DNA of 64,000 bases from Panopea generosa (lineage: Eukaryota > Mollusca > Bivalvia > Adapedonta > Hiatellidae). Position numbers and translations under genes: made by a program. The first letter of the stretch is position 1; each line of letters begins with the position of its first letter. The stretch covers positions 13,476,770 through 13,540,769 of the forward strand of contig CM055895.1 of the NCBI GenBank assembly GCA_029582155.1, read 5' to 3'. Below the pieces are notes generated by a model. That model searched no databases and was not told the DNA's origin. It saw nothing but the letters and a program-made list of their open reading frames with translations. Positions 32,957-44,925 of the stretch are shown here, in pieces.

Positions 32957-34687
32957 ATAATTTTAATTTTCGAAAGAAATATAGGACCAACATAGTACTT
33001 AGCAACATTACAATTTAACATCACATGTTGCATACTGATATGTCAATATAATAATCACATTTTACTATGTTATCACGGGTTGCGCGGTTTCCTTATACAA
33101 GAACAATGCCCCATGTTAACCCTTTAACTATGAATTCTTTTTTAACCGTAGGCGCATCAAAGTTGCCCATGTGTTTTTATTTTGCCGGTCAATATAACCG
33201 GGCAGTATTGCACTTATTGAATGAACGGGTATGTGAAATGGGACACTGGTTTAAATTGAGATGTAATAATCAAAACTACAATGAAGGTATGTGCATCATT
33301 ACACATGGGGACCAACCACCGGGTTAACCTTTAATTACACCCGATTTAAGAATGTACATTATTTCTTTTTATAGGTGAGAAAAAAAGAAAATGATTCTAC
33401 TTTGGGTGACGAGGGTGGGGGTTATTTGAAGTCACGCGAAATCTCATTTTTGTTATCTATTAAATATTGTGACAAAATTATTGGGTAGCAAGGTTCGATA
33501 GAAACACATTGTCTTTCAAATATATCGAGAATGTGGTTGTTGAATTGGCAAAAGAGTTGATCTATAAATTTGTTAATTTAGATATATTTCCGTCATGAAT
33601 GCTATGTCTGAAAAGTAGGCCGTATATATCTACATGAAGCAAATTAGAGAATACATATATAGTGCACAATCTTACTTTCGTTTCTACGCTGAACAGAGGC
33701 ATAGTCATGCAAATGGTTATTCGCATGGTAGTATGGAGGGTAATATACGCCAAAATCCGGATTTTTTAATGCTAATTTACAAGTTGGTTATTACAAATTT
33801 CATTCACTTAAATTGCAGTTTTAAACTTCCAATGCAACTGGATAATTATAAATTCCATTTACTCAAATGTCGATTAATTACTTCCTTGTGCATAAAATGC
33901 ATATTTACTTCCTTGTGCGTAAAATACATATTAGAACCTGCAATTGGGCGAACTAAACACGTCGCGCGTCCTTAAAAACGTGGCAAGTATAGTTAAAATG
34001 ACCGAAAATACGGCACTTGGACCGGCTAATAAATCCCTTGCTCGTGAAGTTCCGACATCGGAACTAGCTGGAGTATGGAGTATTTTGATAATTTAGACTC
34101 GAAATGCTGTATTTCAGTGTAGTTAATTACTTCTGTAGTAAATCTGCGTTTTAATTAGTTTTTAAGATAGAATATGGTTGTCAATCAAACATTTTAAACC
34201 TTTACTGTGGCCGTTTGTTGTTAAAAATATTACACCTTTCGTACATTACTATAGGTTCAACATTGACGTAAAAAATAAGAGTTCTTTCGCCGAGGGATAT
34301 GCTTTTAAATTATTACTTTTTGAGGTGGGTAAAATAATGCATATATATTATTATGTGTCTTTTTTTTCTCGGAAACTGAATTGAGGCAAATCTCCGTCAA
34401 AGTTCAGGATGTCATTTTTAGACCGGTGGGAAGTACAAGTTTCAATACGTGCGCGCACGTGTGTGTGTGTAATGTGGGGTTGAGGGGAGGGTATTTACGT
34501 CGTAATGAGACCATATTTATTTTAATAGGTGTGATATGTTTCTGACCGGTCCTAGGGCTAGATTTTCAGCCAATTTAACTATACATGTCACGTTTTACGT
34601 AACGCGTGACTGGTGTTTTGTTCGCCCTCAGTCCACTAATGAACCGTTAGATATAGTCGTATTATTTTTATATTTTTATACCAGCGT
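32957..34687. other. Intergenic stretch, no convincing gene
   Basis: It holds an 86-codon open frame at 33067-33327 and a 113-codon frame at 33634-33975. Neither shows domains, splice context or a codon pattern I can support. A short frame from an ATG at 33995 gives about 32 residues. CpG dinucleotides become denser from ~33950 onward. Confidence 0.4.
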
Positions 34688-34772
34688 TACAAGAGAGGTG
34701 GAGCGTGGGGACGTCGTGCCGGCGACCTCTGTCATGAGCGGCCAGCACTCTATCCACTACATCACCGCCGCA
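34688..34772 (-). mobile_element. tRNA-like SINE head, family E
   Basis: The minus strand reads 'ggcggtgatgtagtggatag' + 'agtgctggccgctcatgaca', closely parallel to the tRNA-like head at 49500-49556. Only the head is recognisable. Confidence 0.55.
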
Positions 34773-35294
34773 CATCACTTTTACTTTCATTTTGTTTCAA
34801 ACATTGACAAAACGGTAAAATAAATTATACTTTTATCAATTTGTGTATTCATATTCATAATATTGTATGAAGTTTGATTTGTTATGCATTCAATCCGTAT
34901 TATAGTAAATGAAACAATGAACATGATATATCTATAATCAATAGTTTTCATGTTAAATGTGTGTGATTTTTTGTATAAAACATCTTTCAAAACATTATTT
35001 AAATAAAGGCGACACAATTAAGGCGTCAAAGGCGAAGCAATTAGGCGACGCAAATTGCGTCGATATTGATTCAGTGAATCAGTCTATTTAAATTGTATGA
35101 AACACCACAATGTATTGTTATTCGATCGGTACTCCATTTATACCATATATCCTTGCCGGTGTATACACACACGGTTTTAAACACGGCTAAATCGTGTGTC
35201 GCCAGTAGACCGTTACATAGAAGTTTCTTTCATATTATGATAATATGATCGCACAGCGTAAAGCGACATGTAAATATGGGCGAGGTTTTTTTAA

Positions 35295-35300
35295 TATAAG
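35295..35300 (+). promoter_or_regulatory. TATA-like box upstream of gene 2 signal exon
   Basis: 'tataagataaaa' lies 53-58 bp before the proposed start codon, in a locally CpG-richer stretch (34960-35330). AT-rich DNA yields such boxes by chance, so this is weak. Confidence 0.2.
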
Positions 35301-35352
35301 ATAAAAACCGTGATATTTTCGACTTCCTGATTGCCATTTTTAAGGACTTACA

Positions 35353-35410
35353 ATGGCCAGTGCTAAAGAGTTGGCCGTTTTTGGAGTTTATTTTGTTTTC
35401 CACATACAAG
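35353..35410 (+). CDS. Gene 2 proposed first exon: signal peptide
   Basis: The ATG in 'acaatgg' context is preceded by an in-frame TAA at 35341. The 58 nt encode MASAKELAVFGVYFVFHIQ plus one nucleotide (G), followed directly by the donor 'gtatgtcatt'. This looks like a signal peptide: short n-region with Lys5, hydrophobic core L7-F16. The exon ends in phase 1, exactly what the exon at 44681 requires (G+TG = Val). Joined, the sequence ...HIQVVDA|AEDN obeys the -3/-1 rule (V, A) for signal peptidase. No database match could be tested; phase agreement alone would occur one time in three. Confidence 0.5.
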
Positions 35411-36138
35411 GTATGTCATTATTTTGACAGGTGCTGCTTTTTTAATTTATTCATGCATTTTACAACGAAGACATATTTCGCACACTTACATTTGGGTGGA
35501 ATGTGTATTAATAGACCTTGTGGCCAAGTAGTTTACGCTTAAACAGGTGTGTGTTTGTGTGTGTCGGTCTCCTCGTTACTGACCAGTGCTTTCGGTACAG
35601 TCTTGTTAAATGTGGCTTTTGGTTACGATATTTTTTTCTTCAATTTATTTTGAAGGCATTCAACATAAAGCAAAAACAGAGCATGTCATAGTAGGCCCCC
35701 AACTCGTGATTCTCATAGGGGACAGCTGTTAATATACATTTTATATACCTATAAATATAGTATAATAAGACATTATCATCAATATATATATATAGAATAT
35801 GAAATGTAACCAAGCAGTTCTGATTCCAGTTTCCACAGTTAAACCATACACGTCCCTGATTAATACAACTAAGCAGTCCTGATTTTAGTTTTCCCAGTTA
35901 AACAATACACTCCTCCCTGCCGTTTAATACAATTAAGCAGTCCTGGTTCTAGTTTTCCCAGTTAAACAATACACGTCCCTGGTTAATACAATTAAGCAGT
36001 CCTGGTTCCAGTTTTCCCAGTTAAACAATACACGTCCCTGGTTAATACAATTAAGCAGTCCTGATTCTAGTTTACCCAGTTAAACAATACACTCCCTGGT
36101 TAATACAATTAAGCAGTCCTGGTTCTAGTTTTCCCAGT

Positions 36139-36221
36139 TAATCTGAACTCTTCCTGCACTGTTTTCAAAGGCCTTCTGTGATTGGTGCAGGAAAATGCAT
36201 ATCTATGGAGTAAAGGGTTAA
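36139..36221 (+). mobile_element. piggyBac-like MITE fragment inside the satellite
   Basis: The 3' part of the element at 18866 ('atctgaactcttcctgcact' through 'tatggagtaaagggttaa') replaces the segment between two TTAA sites of one satellite unit. The left half is missing. Confidence 0.85.
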
Positions 36222-37885
36222 TACAATTAAGCAGTCCTGGTTCTAGTTTTCCCAGTTAAACAATACACGTCCCTGGTTAATACAACCAAGCAGTCCTGAT
36301 TCTAGTTTTCCCAGTTAAAAAATACACGTCCCTGGTTAATACAACAAAGCAGTCCTGATTCTAGTTTCCCAAGTTATACAGTACACGTCCATAGTTAATA
36401 CAACCAAGCAGTTCTGGTTCTAGTTTCCCCAGTTAAACAATACACGCCCCTGGTTAATACAACCAAGCAGTTCTGGTTCTAGTTTCCCCAGTTAAACAAC
36501 ACACGCCCCTGGTTTATACAACTAAGCAGTTCTGACTCTTGTTTCCCAAGTTAAAAAATACACGCCCCTAGCTGTTCTGATTGTATTTCCCTAGTTAAAC
36601 AATACACGCCCCTAGTAAATGCAATTAAGAAGTTCTGGTTCGAGTTTCCCCAATTAAACAATACACGTCTATATTAATACAACTAAGCAGTTCTGATTCT
36701 AGTTTCCCAAGTTGAACAGTACACGTCCATAGTTAACACAACTAAGCAGTTCTGATTCCAGTCTTCCCAGTTAAACAATACACGTCCATAGTTAATACAA
36801 CCAAGCAGTTCTGGTTCTAGTTTCCCCTGTTAAACAATACACGCCCCTGGTTTATACAACTAAGCAGTTCTGATGCTAGTTTCCCCAGTTAAACAATACA
36901 CGTCCCTAATTAAAACAACTAAGCAGTTCTGACTCTTGTTTCCCAAGTTAAAATATACACGCCCCTAGCTGTTCTGATTCTATTTCCCCAGTTAAACAAT
37001 ACACGCCCCTAGTTAGTGCAATTCAGAAGTTCTCGTTCGAGTTTCACCAATTAAACAATACACGTCTATATTAATACAACTAAGCAGTTCTGATTCTAGT
37101 TTCACCAGTTAAACAATACACGCCCCTAGATAATACAACTAAGCAATTCTGGTTCCAGTTTCCCCAGTTAAACAATACACGCCCCTAGTTAATACAATTA
37201 CGCAGTTCTGGTTCTACTTTATCCAGTTAAACAATACACACGGTCCTTCTTAATACAATTAAGTAGTTCTGGTTTCCCAAGTTAAACACTACACGCCCCT
37301 AAATAATACAACCAAGCTAATTGGTTCCAATTTCCCCAGTTAAACAATACACACGGCCCTTCTTAATACAATTAAGCAGTTCTGATTCTAGTTTCCCCAG
37401 TTAAACAATACACACGTCCCTTGTTAAAACAATTAAGCAGTCCTGATTATGTTTTCCCAAGTTAAAAAATACACGTCCCTAGATAATACAACTAAGCAGT
37501 TCTGATTCTACTTTACCCAGTTAAACAATACACACGGCCCTTCTTAATACAATTAAGCAGTTCTGGTTTCTCAAGTTAAACACTACACGCCCCTAAATAA
37601 TACAACTAAGTTAATTGGTTCCAGTTTCCCCAGTTAAACAATACACACGGCCCTTCTAAATACAATTAAGCAGTTCTGATTCTAGTTTCCCCAGTTAAAC
37701 AATACACACGGCCCTTCTAAATACAACTAAGCAGTTCTGATTCTAGTTTTCCAAGTTAAACAATACACACGTCCCCTGTTATTACAATCAAGCAGTCCTG
37801 ATTATGTTTTCCCAAGTTAAAAAATACACGTCCCTGGTTAAAACAATCAAGTAGTTCTGGTTCTAGTTTCATCAGTTAAACAATA

Positions 37886-37906
37886 CCCCCCCCCCCCCCC
37901 CCCCCC
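37886..37906 (+). repeat. Homopolymer C run in the satellite
   Basis: 21 consecutive C occupy the place where neighbouring units read 'acacgcccctagataa'. It is either a real expansion of the CCCC block or an assembly error. Confidence 0.9.
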
Positions 37907-39704
37907 TAGATAATACAACTAAGCAGTTTTGATTGTAGTTTCCCCAGTTAAACAATACACGTCCCTGGTTAATACAACGAAGCAGTTCTGACTCTAGTTT
38001 CACCATTTAAAAATACACGTCCCTGGTTAATACAACCAAGAAGTTCTGGTTCTAGTTTCACCAGTTAAACAATACACGCCCCTAGATAATACAACTAAGC
38101 AGTTTTGATTTTAGTTTCCCCAGGTAAACAATACACGTCCCTGGTTATTACAATCAAGCAGTTCGGACTCTAGTTTCACCAGTTAAATAATACACGCCCC
38201 TAGTTAAACAATTAAGCAGTTCTGATCCTAGTTTCCCCAGTTAAACAATACACACGGCCCTTGTTAATACAGTTAAGCAGTTCTGATTCTAGTTTCCCAA
38301 GTTAAACAATACACGTCCCTTGTTAATACAATTAAGCAATTCTGATTTTACTTTCCCCAGTTAAACAATACACAAGGTCCTTGTTAATACAATTAAGCAA
38401 TTCTGATTCTAGTTTCCCAAATTAAACAATACACGTTCCTAGTTAAAACAACTAAGCAGTTCTGATCCTAGTTTCCCAGTTAAACAATACACACGGTCCT
38501 TGTTAATACAATTAAGTAGTTCTGATTCTAGTATCCCAAGTTTAACAATACACGTTCCTAGTTAATACAACTAAGCTGTTCTGATTCTAGTTTCCCCAGT
38601 TAAACAATACACGCCCCTAGATGATACAATTAAGCAGTTCTGATCCTATTTTCCCCAGTTAAACAATACACGCCCCTAGATAATACAACTAAGCAGTTAT
38701 GATTTTATTTTCTCCAGTTAAACAATACACACGGCCCTTGTTAATACAATTAAGCAGTTATGATTCTAGTTTCATCAGTTAAATAATACACGCCCCTAGT
38801 TTATACAACTAAGCAATTATGGTTCCAGTTTCCCAAGTTAAACAATACACAATCCTAGTTAACACAACTAAGCAGTTCTTATTTTAGTTTTCCCAGTTAA
38901 ACAATAGACGCCCCTAGTTAATACAACTGAGCAGTTCTTATTTTAGTTTTCCCAGTTAAACAATACACGCCCCTAATTAATACAACTAAGCTGGTCTGAT
39001 TCTATTTCCCCCATTTAAACAATACACGCCCTTAGTTAATACAATTAAGCAGTTCTAGTTCCAGTTTTCCCAGTTAAACAATACACGCCCTTAGTTAATA
39101 CAACTAAGCAGTTCTAGTTCCAGTTTTCCAGTTAAACAATACACGTCCCTAGTTAAACAATTAAGCAGTTCTGATCCTAGTTTCCCCAGTTAAACAATAC
39201 ACGTCCCTAGTTAAACAATTAAGCAGTTCTGATCCTAGTTTCCCCAGTTAAACAATACACGTCCCTAGTTAAACAATTAAGCAGTTCTGATCCTAGTTTC
39301 CCCAGTTAAACAATACACGTCCCTAGTTAAACAATTGAGCAGTTCTGATCCTAGTTTCCCCAGTTAAACAATACACGGCCCTTGTTAATACAGTTAAGCA
39401 GTCCTAATCCTAGATTCCCAAGTTAAACAGTCCTGATGTCCTAGTAAATAAAAGGAAGCCGCCCTGATTATAGTTTCTAAAGTTTAACAGTCCTGATATC
39501 CTAGTTAAAACAAGTAAGCAGTTCTGATTCTAGTTTCCAAAATTAAAAAAAAACATGCCCTGGTTAGTACAATTACGCAGTTTGTGGTATGCAGTTTTCT
39601 TATCATATCTGCTGAAGTACCCTCTTGGTAAGGCTCATCCTGACCACCTGTTAGTTGTCTAGCAACACGCTTTTGAAATTCTTAATATTGTCTTCTGTGT
39701 TTGT

Positions 39705-39940
39705 GGTCAAGGCGTCTGCTTCAGACGTGTGAGGTCGAAGGTTTGGATCCCAGTGGAAGCACTTTGTTTTTTTTTCTGATGCAGCCGGTTGCTCACCCAG
39801 CAGCTAGTTAAATTGAGGGGTACCGAATAATAGTCCGTCGCCTGGCAAGGATAGCTTTCGAGAAGTAACTGTGTACGACATGAAGGTGCCTCATAAACCC
39901 ATTGTGGCCTGTCCTTTTAATAGGGGCGAAATTATAATAA
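39705..39940 (+). mobile_element. tRNA-like SINE, family D
   Basis: The head 'tgtggtcaaggcgtctgctt' and B-box-like 'gaaggtttggatccc' lead to a body with 'tgcctcataaacccattgtg' and an A/T tail 'ataataaacaaaact'. A single copy was seen. Confidence 0.5.
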
Positions 39941-42259
39941 ACAAAACTTATTTTCCAAAAATCCGAACTGCTTAACTATGACATGGACAATTTAACTAAA
40001 TTAGAATATATATAGTGGGAATCTAGTTTCGACAATTAAACGATCATGATTATAAATGCCACAGTTTCATTATCCGGGTTCGAGTAATGTCAGTTATGAC
40101 TCTGTCGCGTTAAGTTGGATCATGTCATCCGTATATCATACACCTGAGCGAAATAAAGACATAGAGGAAGTCATTAAACACATATTACTATGCTATTTAA
40201 TGTATTTGAATATACTCCAAAAGTTAAGTTAATTTTAAAAGAACCACGTCCTTTATGTAATTCTACTGTACTAAACTTCAAACTGTTCTATGGACATACA
40301 TAGAAAACGTAGTTGAAAACAGTTTTCGGAACATTGCTAAGTTAACTTGATTTTAGAGAATTCTTTACAAATATATTTTTGGGAAAATAATAAATTTTAA
40401 AATTTGTTATAAAAAAAAACATTTTTAACTCAAAAAATATTTCTTGTATTGAAGTAACACATTGAAATATATTGTAAATAAATAGCAGAATTTGAAAAAA
40501 AAAATGAGTTAGATATAAGATTTAGAGGCGTTGAAAGCGGCATGCCCGATTTTCTCACACGAAAATGTTTGCTTTTTATTTTGTTGATTTTAAAAATCAG
40601 GAGATGGTTCTTTTTTAACTGGCTTTCTACAATAAAGTTTGAATTGAAAGAACGTGCGTATATTTTGGGACAGAAACAGTTATTTTCAAAATATACCTTT
40701 AATTTTAATAGTGTTAATTGAAATGTATTTTTCGGGGTTAATATTTTTTTAATATATTGCCAATCCTTTAGTTACTAGTAGCATTCCTTTGGCATAAAGG
40801 ATCAGAGTGGCTCAAAACTTGTTTTTAAAAATTATACACATACCATTTTAATGTAACATCTTAATAAATTACATGGTCTTTAACTTATGTTGTGGAGTAT
40901 AGTTAACAGATCTATGCAACACGCAACTATACGCATTTAATTATTTATTCACATGCCAGTTTATCTTTCTTAAATCAGCATTGCTGAAGGTATTTTGTCT
41001 TAATTCTGCTTAAAATGCGTGAAGCTTGTCAACATTTTGTAACCGAGAATGCATTAAGCCAACGATGCAAGTCGCCCGTAGAAATGCTACTTGCACATCC
41101 GTGTTATTATATCTGTATACAAGAGTTTTTGTTAGTGTAGTCACCCAGTGTTTTTCACAAGTTCTTGTATATTTGTTTTGCCTGTTGCTTTCCGATATAA
41201 ATTTGTGCATATCGTTAACCATTTTCGAATCCAACGAGTGTATACATTTGTCAGTGTAATCCTTACTATATACTGTGCGCTTCTCATAGCTACTTTCAAG
41301 TTTCTTATAAACATTTTACACGAATTCCACGAATGTTTCATTTTATCTCATAAACCCAAACGATCATCTAAATATCTAATATACACTTAAAGGGAATGTT
41401 CAGGATTGTTCAAACTTTAAAATTGGCTAAAAACATTTTTTTCCAATAATTCATGTTTATATAATTATACTCTCTGACCCAATATTGCCAAAAGGATATC
41501 TGTTTAAAAATGCCCAAATGATATATTAAAATGGATTTCCTAACTTGGGCTACGCGCCTGGGTAAGACTAGATTAGATTTCCTGCTTAAAAGTGCAACAT
41601 TTTTGGGACGTATACATAAGTCACGTTATGCAAAAGGGCGAAAGGGGCGAATACCAAGACTTCAGTTTAGAGGGACGCAACACAAAATATGAACGGGCAC
41701 ACATGTTTTCCAGTAGAAATATAGTGGATTTTAATAAATGTAGGAGTTTATGGGGGAAAGGGCGTTCGCCGGTGTTTTAAAGAGTAGATCCGCCATTGAT
41801 ACACGCTTACACACTGTAAGTGTTGTTTAATCTTAGGAAGAGGCGGAATGACGTCAAACAGTATTTAAGTGCTGTCTATTTTTTAGAATGGGAATTTCGT
41901 TTCAAGTTTACCACACAAATTTAAATATCGATTTTGTCACGTTTTGGTGGATTTAATATACCAAACAATTCGGATTTTATTTATTAATGATAATGACATC
42001 TTTTTATCCATTTTGATAATTATTTCATTTTTAAGACATTTATAATGTTTTTTTCCTTTAAGAGATGCGAAACGGCAATACAAGAATATACATATTTAGC
42101 ACAAGCGTATATATCCATATCCTAAATAATTGTTGTCTGTTGATGTTATTGGTCATGAACTTGGGATGCTACTGAATAAATTGTGAGATTCTATTGAATC
42201 ATTGGATACCTTCTGCATTAGTTTCGCTGATTTCATTTCCAAAAAAGTCCTCACAAAAC
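39941..42259. other. Intron/intergenic stretch of gene 2, no exon found
   Basis: I searched this stretch for ectodomain exons. The frames at 41010-41390 overlap on both strands and lack good splice sites. A hAT-like MITE lies at 41637-41800. Confidence 0.4.
41637..41800 (+). mobile_element. hAT-like MITE, copy 2 (left end damaged)
   Basis: The interior 'agtttagagggacgcaacac' + 'aaaatatgaacgggcacaca' matches the copy at 62653. The right end 'gtagatccgccattgat' is intact. The left CAGGGG terminus is lost. Confidence 0.65.
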
Positions 42260-42264
42260 CCTAT

Positions 42265-43275
42265 GAGGCGTTTTCATATCTCTTTCTATGTTGCATTTTC
42301 ATGTCTCTTCCTGTCTTGCGTTTTCCTATAGTTGTGTTAAGTTTTCATATATATCTGTTGCATTTTCATATCGTTTTCATATCTCTTCCTTTGTTATGTT
42401 TTCATATCTCTTCCTGTGTTGCGTTTTCATATCTCTTCCTGTGTTGCGTTTTCATACCTCTACCTGTGTTGTGTTTTCATATCTCTTCCTGTGTTGCGTT
42501 TTCATATCTCTTCCTGTGTTGCGTTTTCATATCTCTTCCTGTGTTGCGTTTTCATACCTCTACCTGTGTTGTGTTTTCATATATCTTCCTGTGTTGTGTT
42601 TTCATATCTCTTCCTGTGTTGCGTTTTCATATCTCTTCCTGTGTTGCGTTTTCATATCGCTTCCTTTGTTATGTTTTCATATCTCTTCCTGTGTTGTGTT
42701 TTCATATCTCTTCCTGTGTTGCGTTTTCATATCGCTTCCTTTGTTATGTTTTCATATCTCTTCCTGTGTTGTGTTTTCATATCTCTTCCTGTGTTGCGTT
42801 TTCATATCTCTTCCTGTGTTGCGTTTTCATATCGCTTCTTTTGTTATGTTTTCATATCTCTTCCTGTGTTGTGTTTTCATATCTCTTCCTATGTTGTGTT
42901 TTCATATCTCTTCCTGTGTTGCGTTTTCATATCTCTTCCTTTGTTATGTTTTCATATCTCTTACTGTGTTGTGTTTTCATATCTCTTCCTGTGTTGCGTT
43001 TTCATATCTCTTTCTGTGTTGCGTTTTCATATCGCTTCCTTTGTTATGTTTTCATATCTCTTCCTGTGTTGTGTTTTCATATCTCTTCCTGTGTTGCGTT
43101 TTCATATCTCTTCCTGTGTTGCGTTTTCATATCTCTTCCTTTGTTATATTTTCATATCTCTTCTTGTGTTACGTTTTCATATCTCTTCCTGTGTTGTGTT
43201 TTCATATCGCTTCCTTTGTTATGTTTTCATATCTCTTCCTGTGTTGTGTTTTCATATCTCTTCTTGTGTTGCTGA
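42265..43275 (+). repeat. 25-bp minisatellite (~40 copies)
   Basis: Units of 'gcgttttcatatctcttcct' + 'gtgtt', varying at 'gcg/gtg/atg', 'ctc/cgc' and 'cctg/cctt'. Because 25 is not a multiple of three and no frame contains stops, all three plus frames stay open for ~1 kb and spell the same 25-residue period. Larger repeating blocks (e.g. 'ttgttatgttttcat' every 100-150 bp) point to higher-order exchange. Confidence 0.95.
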
Positions 43276-43849
43276 GTGCAGATGAAAGGTGTCTTGACTG
43301 TCTCCATCAGCTGTTCATATCATCTTTTCGATCATTAACATGCAATGATATCCGGGTTTTGAATCGATGACAATACCACCAGTCTGAAGAAAGTTGTTAT
43401 CGCTAAAATGAAAGTGCGCAGTACTCCTCCACAAAACACGTTCCCCAGACGGTAGCACGTTGTCGTTCAATAGCTATACATAGCTAATGTTTATTGTGTT
43501 ATGTCTCATGCCGACCATAAATAAAACTTTGTATATTGTATCTTGTACGTGCCTCAAACATTTCAGATCTAACCCCTGCAGAAATAAAGCCAAACCTTTT
43601 TTTTAAAAGCGTAGGATATCATAGAATATCTTTTGAATTACCACTTGGAAACGTAGGACAACTTGTGATGAAATAATCATTGTGTTATATTTTGTGTGTG
43701 TGGCGGGGTGGGGGGTCTAGTCATAGACAGAATTTTATATAAAGAATGTGGTAAAACCATGGATTTTGCAGGAATTCCATAAATTAGGTCAAATGTGATC
43801 GTCATGAAATGCAGCTAAAATCCAAGAGACTCGCGTTCGATGCCATTTC

Positions 43850-43945
43850 AACACATGACAGAATATACTGGTGGACCTCTCAGACTGAATCTTAGTAATA
43901 CCACCGTCCTTCCGCAAGTAGCTGGCACAACCACTCGGACTTAAA
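43850..43945 (-). mobile_element. SINE family A body fragment
   Basis: The minus strand reads 'gctacttgcggaaggacggt' and 'tactaagattcagtctgaga', the central body of family A. The head is missing. Confidence 0.65.
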
Positions 43946-44179
43946 GGACCACTTAAACCCAAAAGACTCCTATTTTCCAAACAGTAGAGCCCCCCTTTAA
44001 GTCACCCGATGCACGCAGGTAATGCGATCCACGTGTGTGGTGACAAATCTGTACTGGTGAAGGTTTTGAAGAAGTTCATTAAAAGGACATTTATAAATAG
44101 ACATTGAAAGAACAGTTCTCTGGTTAAATAAAGGTTTTGTTATTATTGCATTATCAGCCCCATTCATTATGCTAACAGT

Positions 44180-44345
44180 TGTTAAAAGAGGGAAAAGTTG
44201 TAGATTCAGGCCCCGTCCTCAAAACACTTAATGCGAGAACGTTTGCCAGTTACTTGTGAAAGGACGGCGATTCTACTCAGATTCTTTCTGAGGTCTTCCT
44301 CCACCAATAAAACTAGATATGTGTAGAAACTGGCGTTAACCCCAA
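44180..44345 (+). mobile_element. SINE family A, 5'-truncated
   Basis: 'gttgtagattcaggccccg' (damaged B box), then 'acttgtgaaaggacggcgat' and 'cttcctccaccaataaaact', ending 'gcgttaaccccaa'. Confidence 0.7.
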
Positions 44346-44680
44346 CTTGATATCAAAAGATGTCCATTGATATACACAGCCTGTAACAGCAAAGCACAAA
44401 TCCATGCATATCGTAGGATAGGTATCCTTGATTTTTTAAAATGCAACAAGTACCACCAAGGAATTCCAACGTTGACTGGGGGAAAAATCCGTAGCATATC
44501 CAATGGTTACCTGTGATAAAAAACCCAAGGTTGTCCGAAGATAACAATAAAATCTCCGGATTTCCATCAGGGTTATGCAAGGGAAGTAGAGTATATCAGC
44601 AGGTAAACACTGCTTCATGTCCCCACCTATCTAACCATCACATCGACCTAGTGATCGTAAGTTTTGCTTTTATATTTCAG

Positions 44681-44786
44681 TGGTGGATGCGGCAGAAGAC
44701 AATGTCGGTGTGATTGCTGCTGCCACTGTAGCGGTTCTTCTCGTTCTCATATTTTTCGCTGGTCTCACAATCTTCTGCTTATGCAG
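44681..44786 (+). CDS. Gene 2 exon: transmembrane segment
   Basis: The acceptor is 'gcttttatatttcag' (AG 44679-44680) and the donor 'gtgagt' at 44787. It enters in phase 1 and leaves in phase 2. It encodes VDAAEDNVGVIAAATVAVLL, VLIFFAGLTIFCLCR: an acidic juxtamembrane stub, then a ~24-residue helix with Ala/Val/Leu/Phe and two Cys at the inner face (possible palmitoylation, inference). The next exon continues with the strongly basic HGKRSSDKNKKAHSKKK, a classic stop-transfer signal placing the C-terminus in the cytosol. Confidence 0.88.
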
Positions 44787-44925
44787 GTGAGTTATTGACC
44801 ACCTCTAAGGTAACACACCTTAACGCCTGAATTACGTTAATTGACGGGTATAATCACTCCTTGGGAGGCTGTACGGCCTGGCGACTGGTGTTGAGCTCTG
44901 TATGAAGGATAGTGTCATAATTGAT

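Larger units (their letters stand above)
35806..39585 (+). repeat. Satellite-like array of ~60-bp units (~62 copies)
   Basis: Diverged 57-63-bp units of the form 'aatacacgtccctggttaat' + 'acaattaagcagtcctgatt' + 'ctagttttcccagttaaac'. Four nearly identical neighbours at 39130-39370 show recent local growth. Sub-families differ in 'cgtccct', 'cgcccct' and 'cacggccctt'. TTAA occurs up to twice per unit. It lies in the proposed first intron of gene 2. Confidence 0.95.
43276..44680. other. Intron of gene 2 with SINE scraps
   Basis: 'ccataaataaaactttgtat' (43513-43535) looks like a 3' end signal but no gene or element leads to it. SINE fragments are listed separately. The small open frames at 43789-44713 overlap SINE sequence or each other. 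Confidence 0.45.

Noticed and set aside
33067-33327. 86-codon frame as a small secreted or hypothetical protein
   Set aside because: No signal peptide, family motif or splice context. The length is within chance for this DNA.
33634-33975. 113-codon plus-strand frame
   Set aside because: AT-rich composition, no recognised domain, and an opposing frame at 33562-33753 overlaps it.
41010-41390. Cys-containing frames as the missing ectodomain exon of gene 2
   Set aside because: Both strands are open, no credible acceptor with pyrimidine tract or phase-1 donor was found, and composition is unremarkable.
42202-43370. Three overlapping plus-strand frames of ~290-360 codons
   Set aside because: All arise from the stop-free 25-bp unit. 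A real gene would favour one frame.
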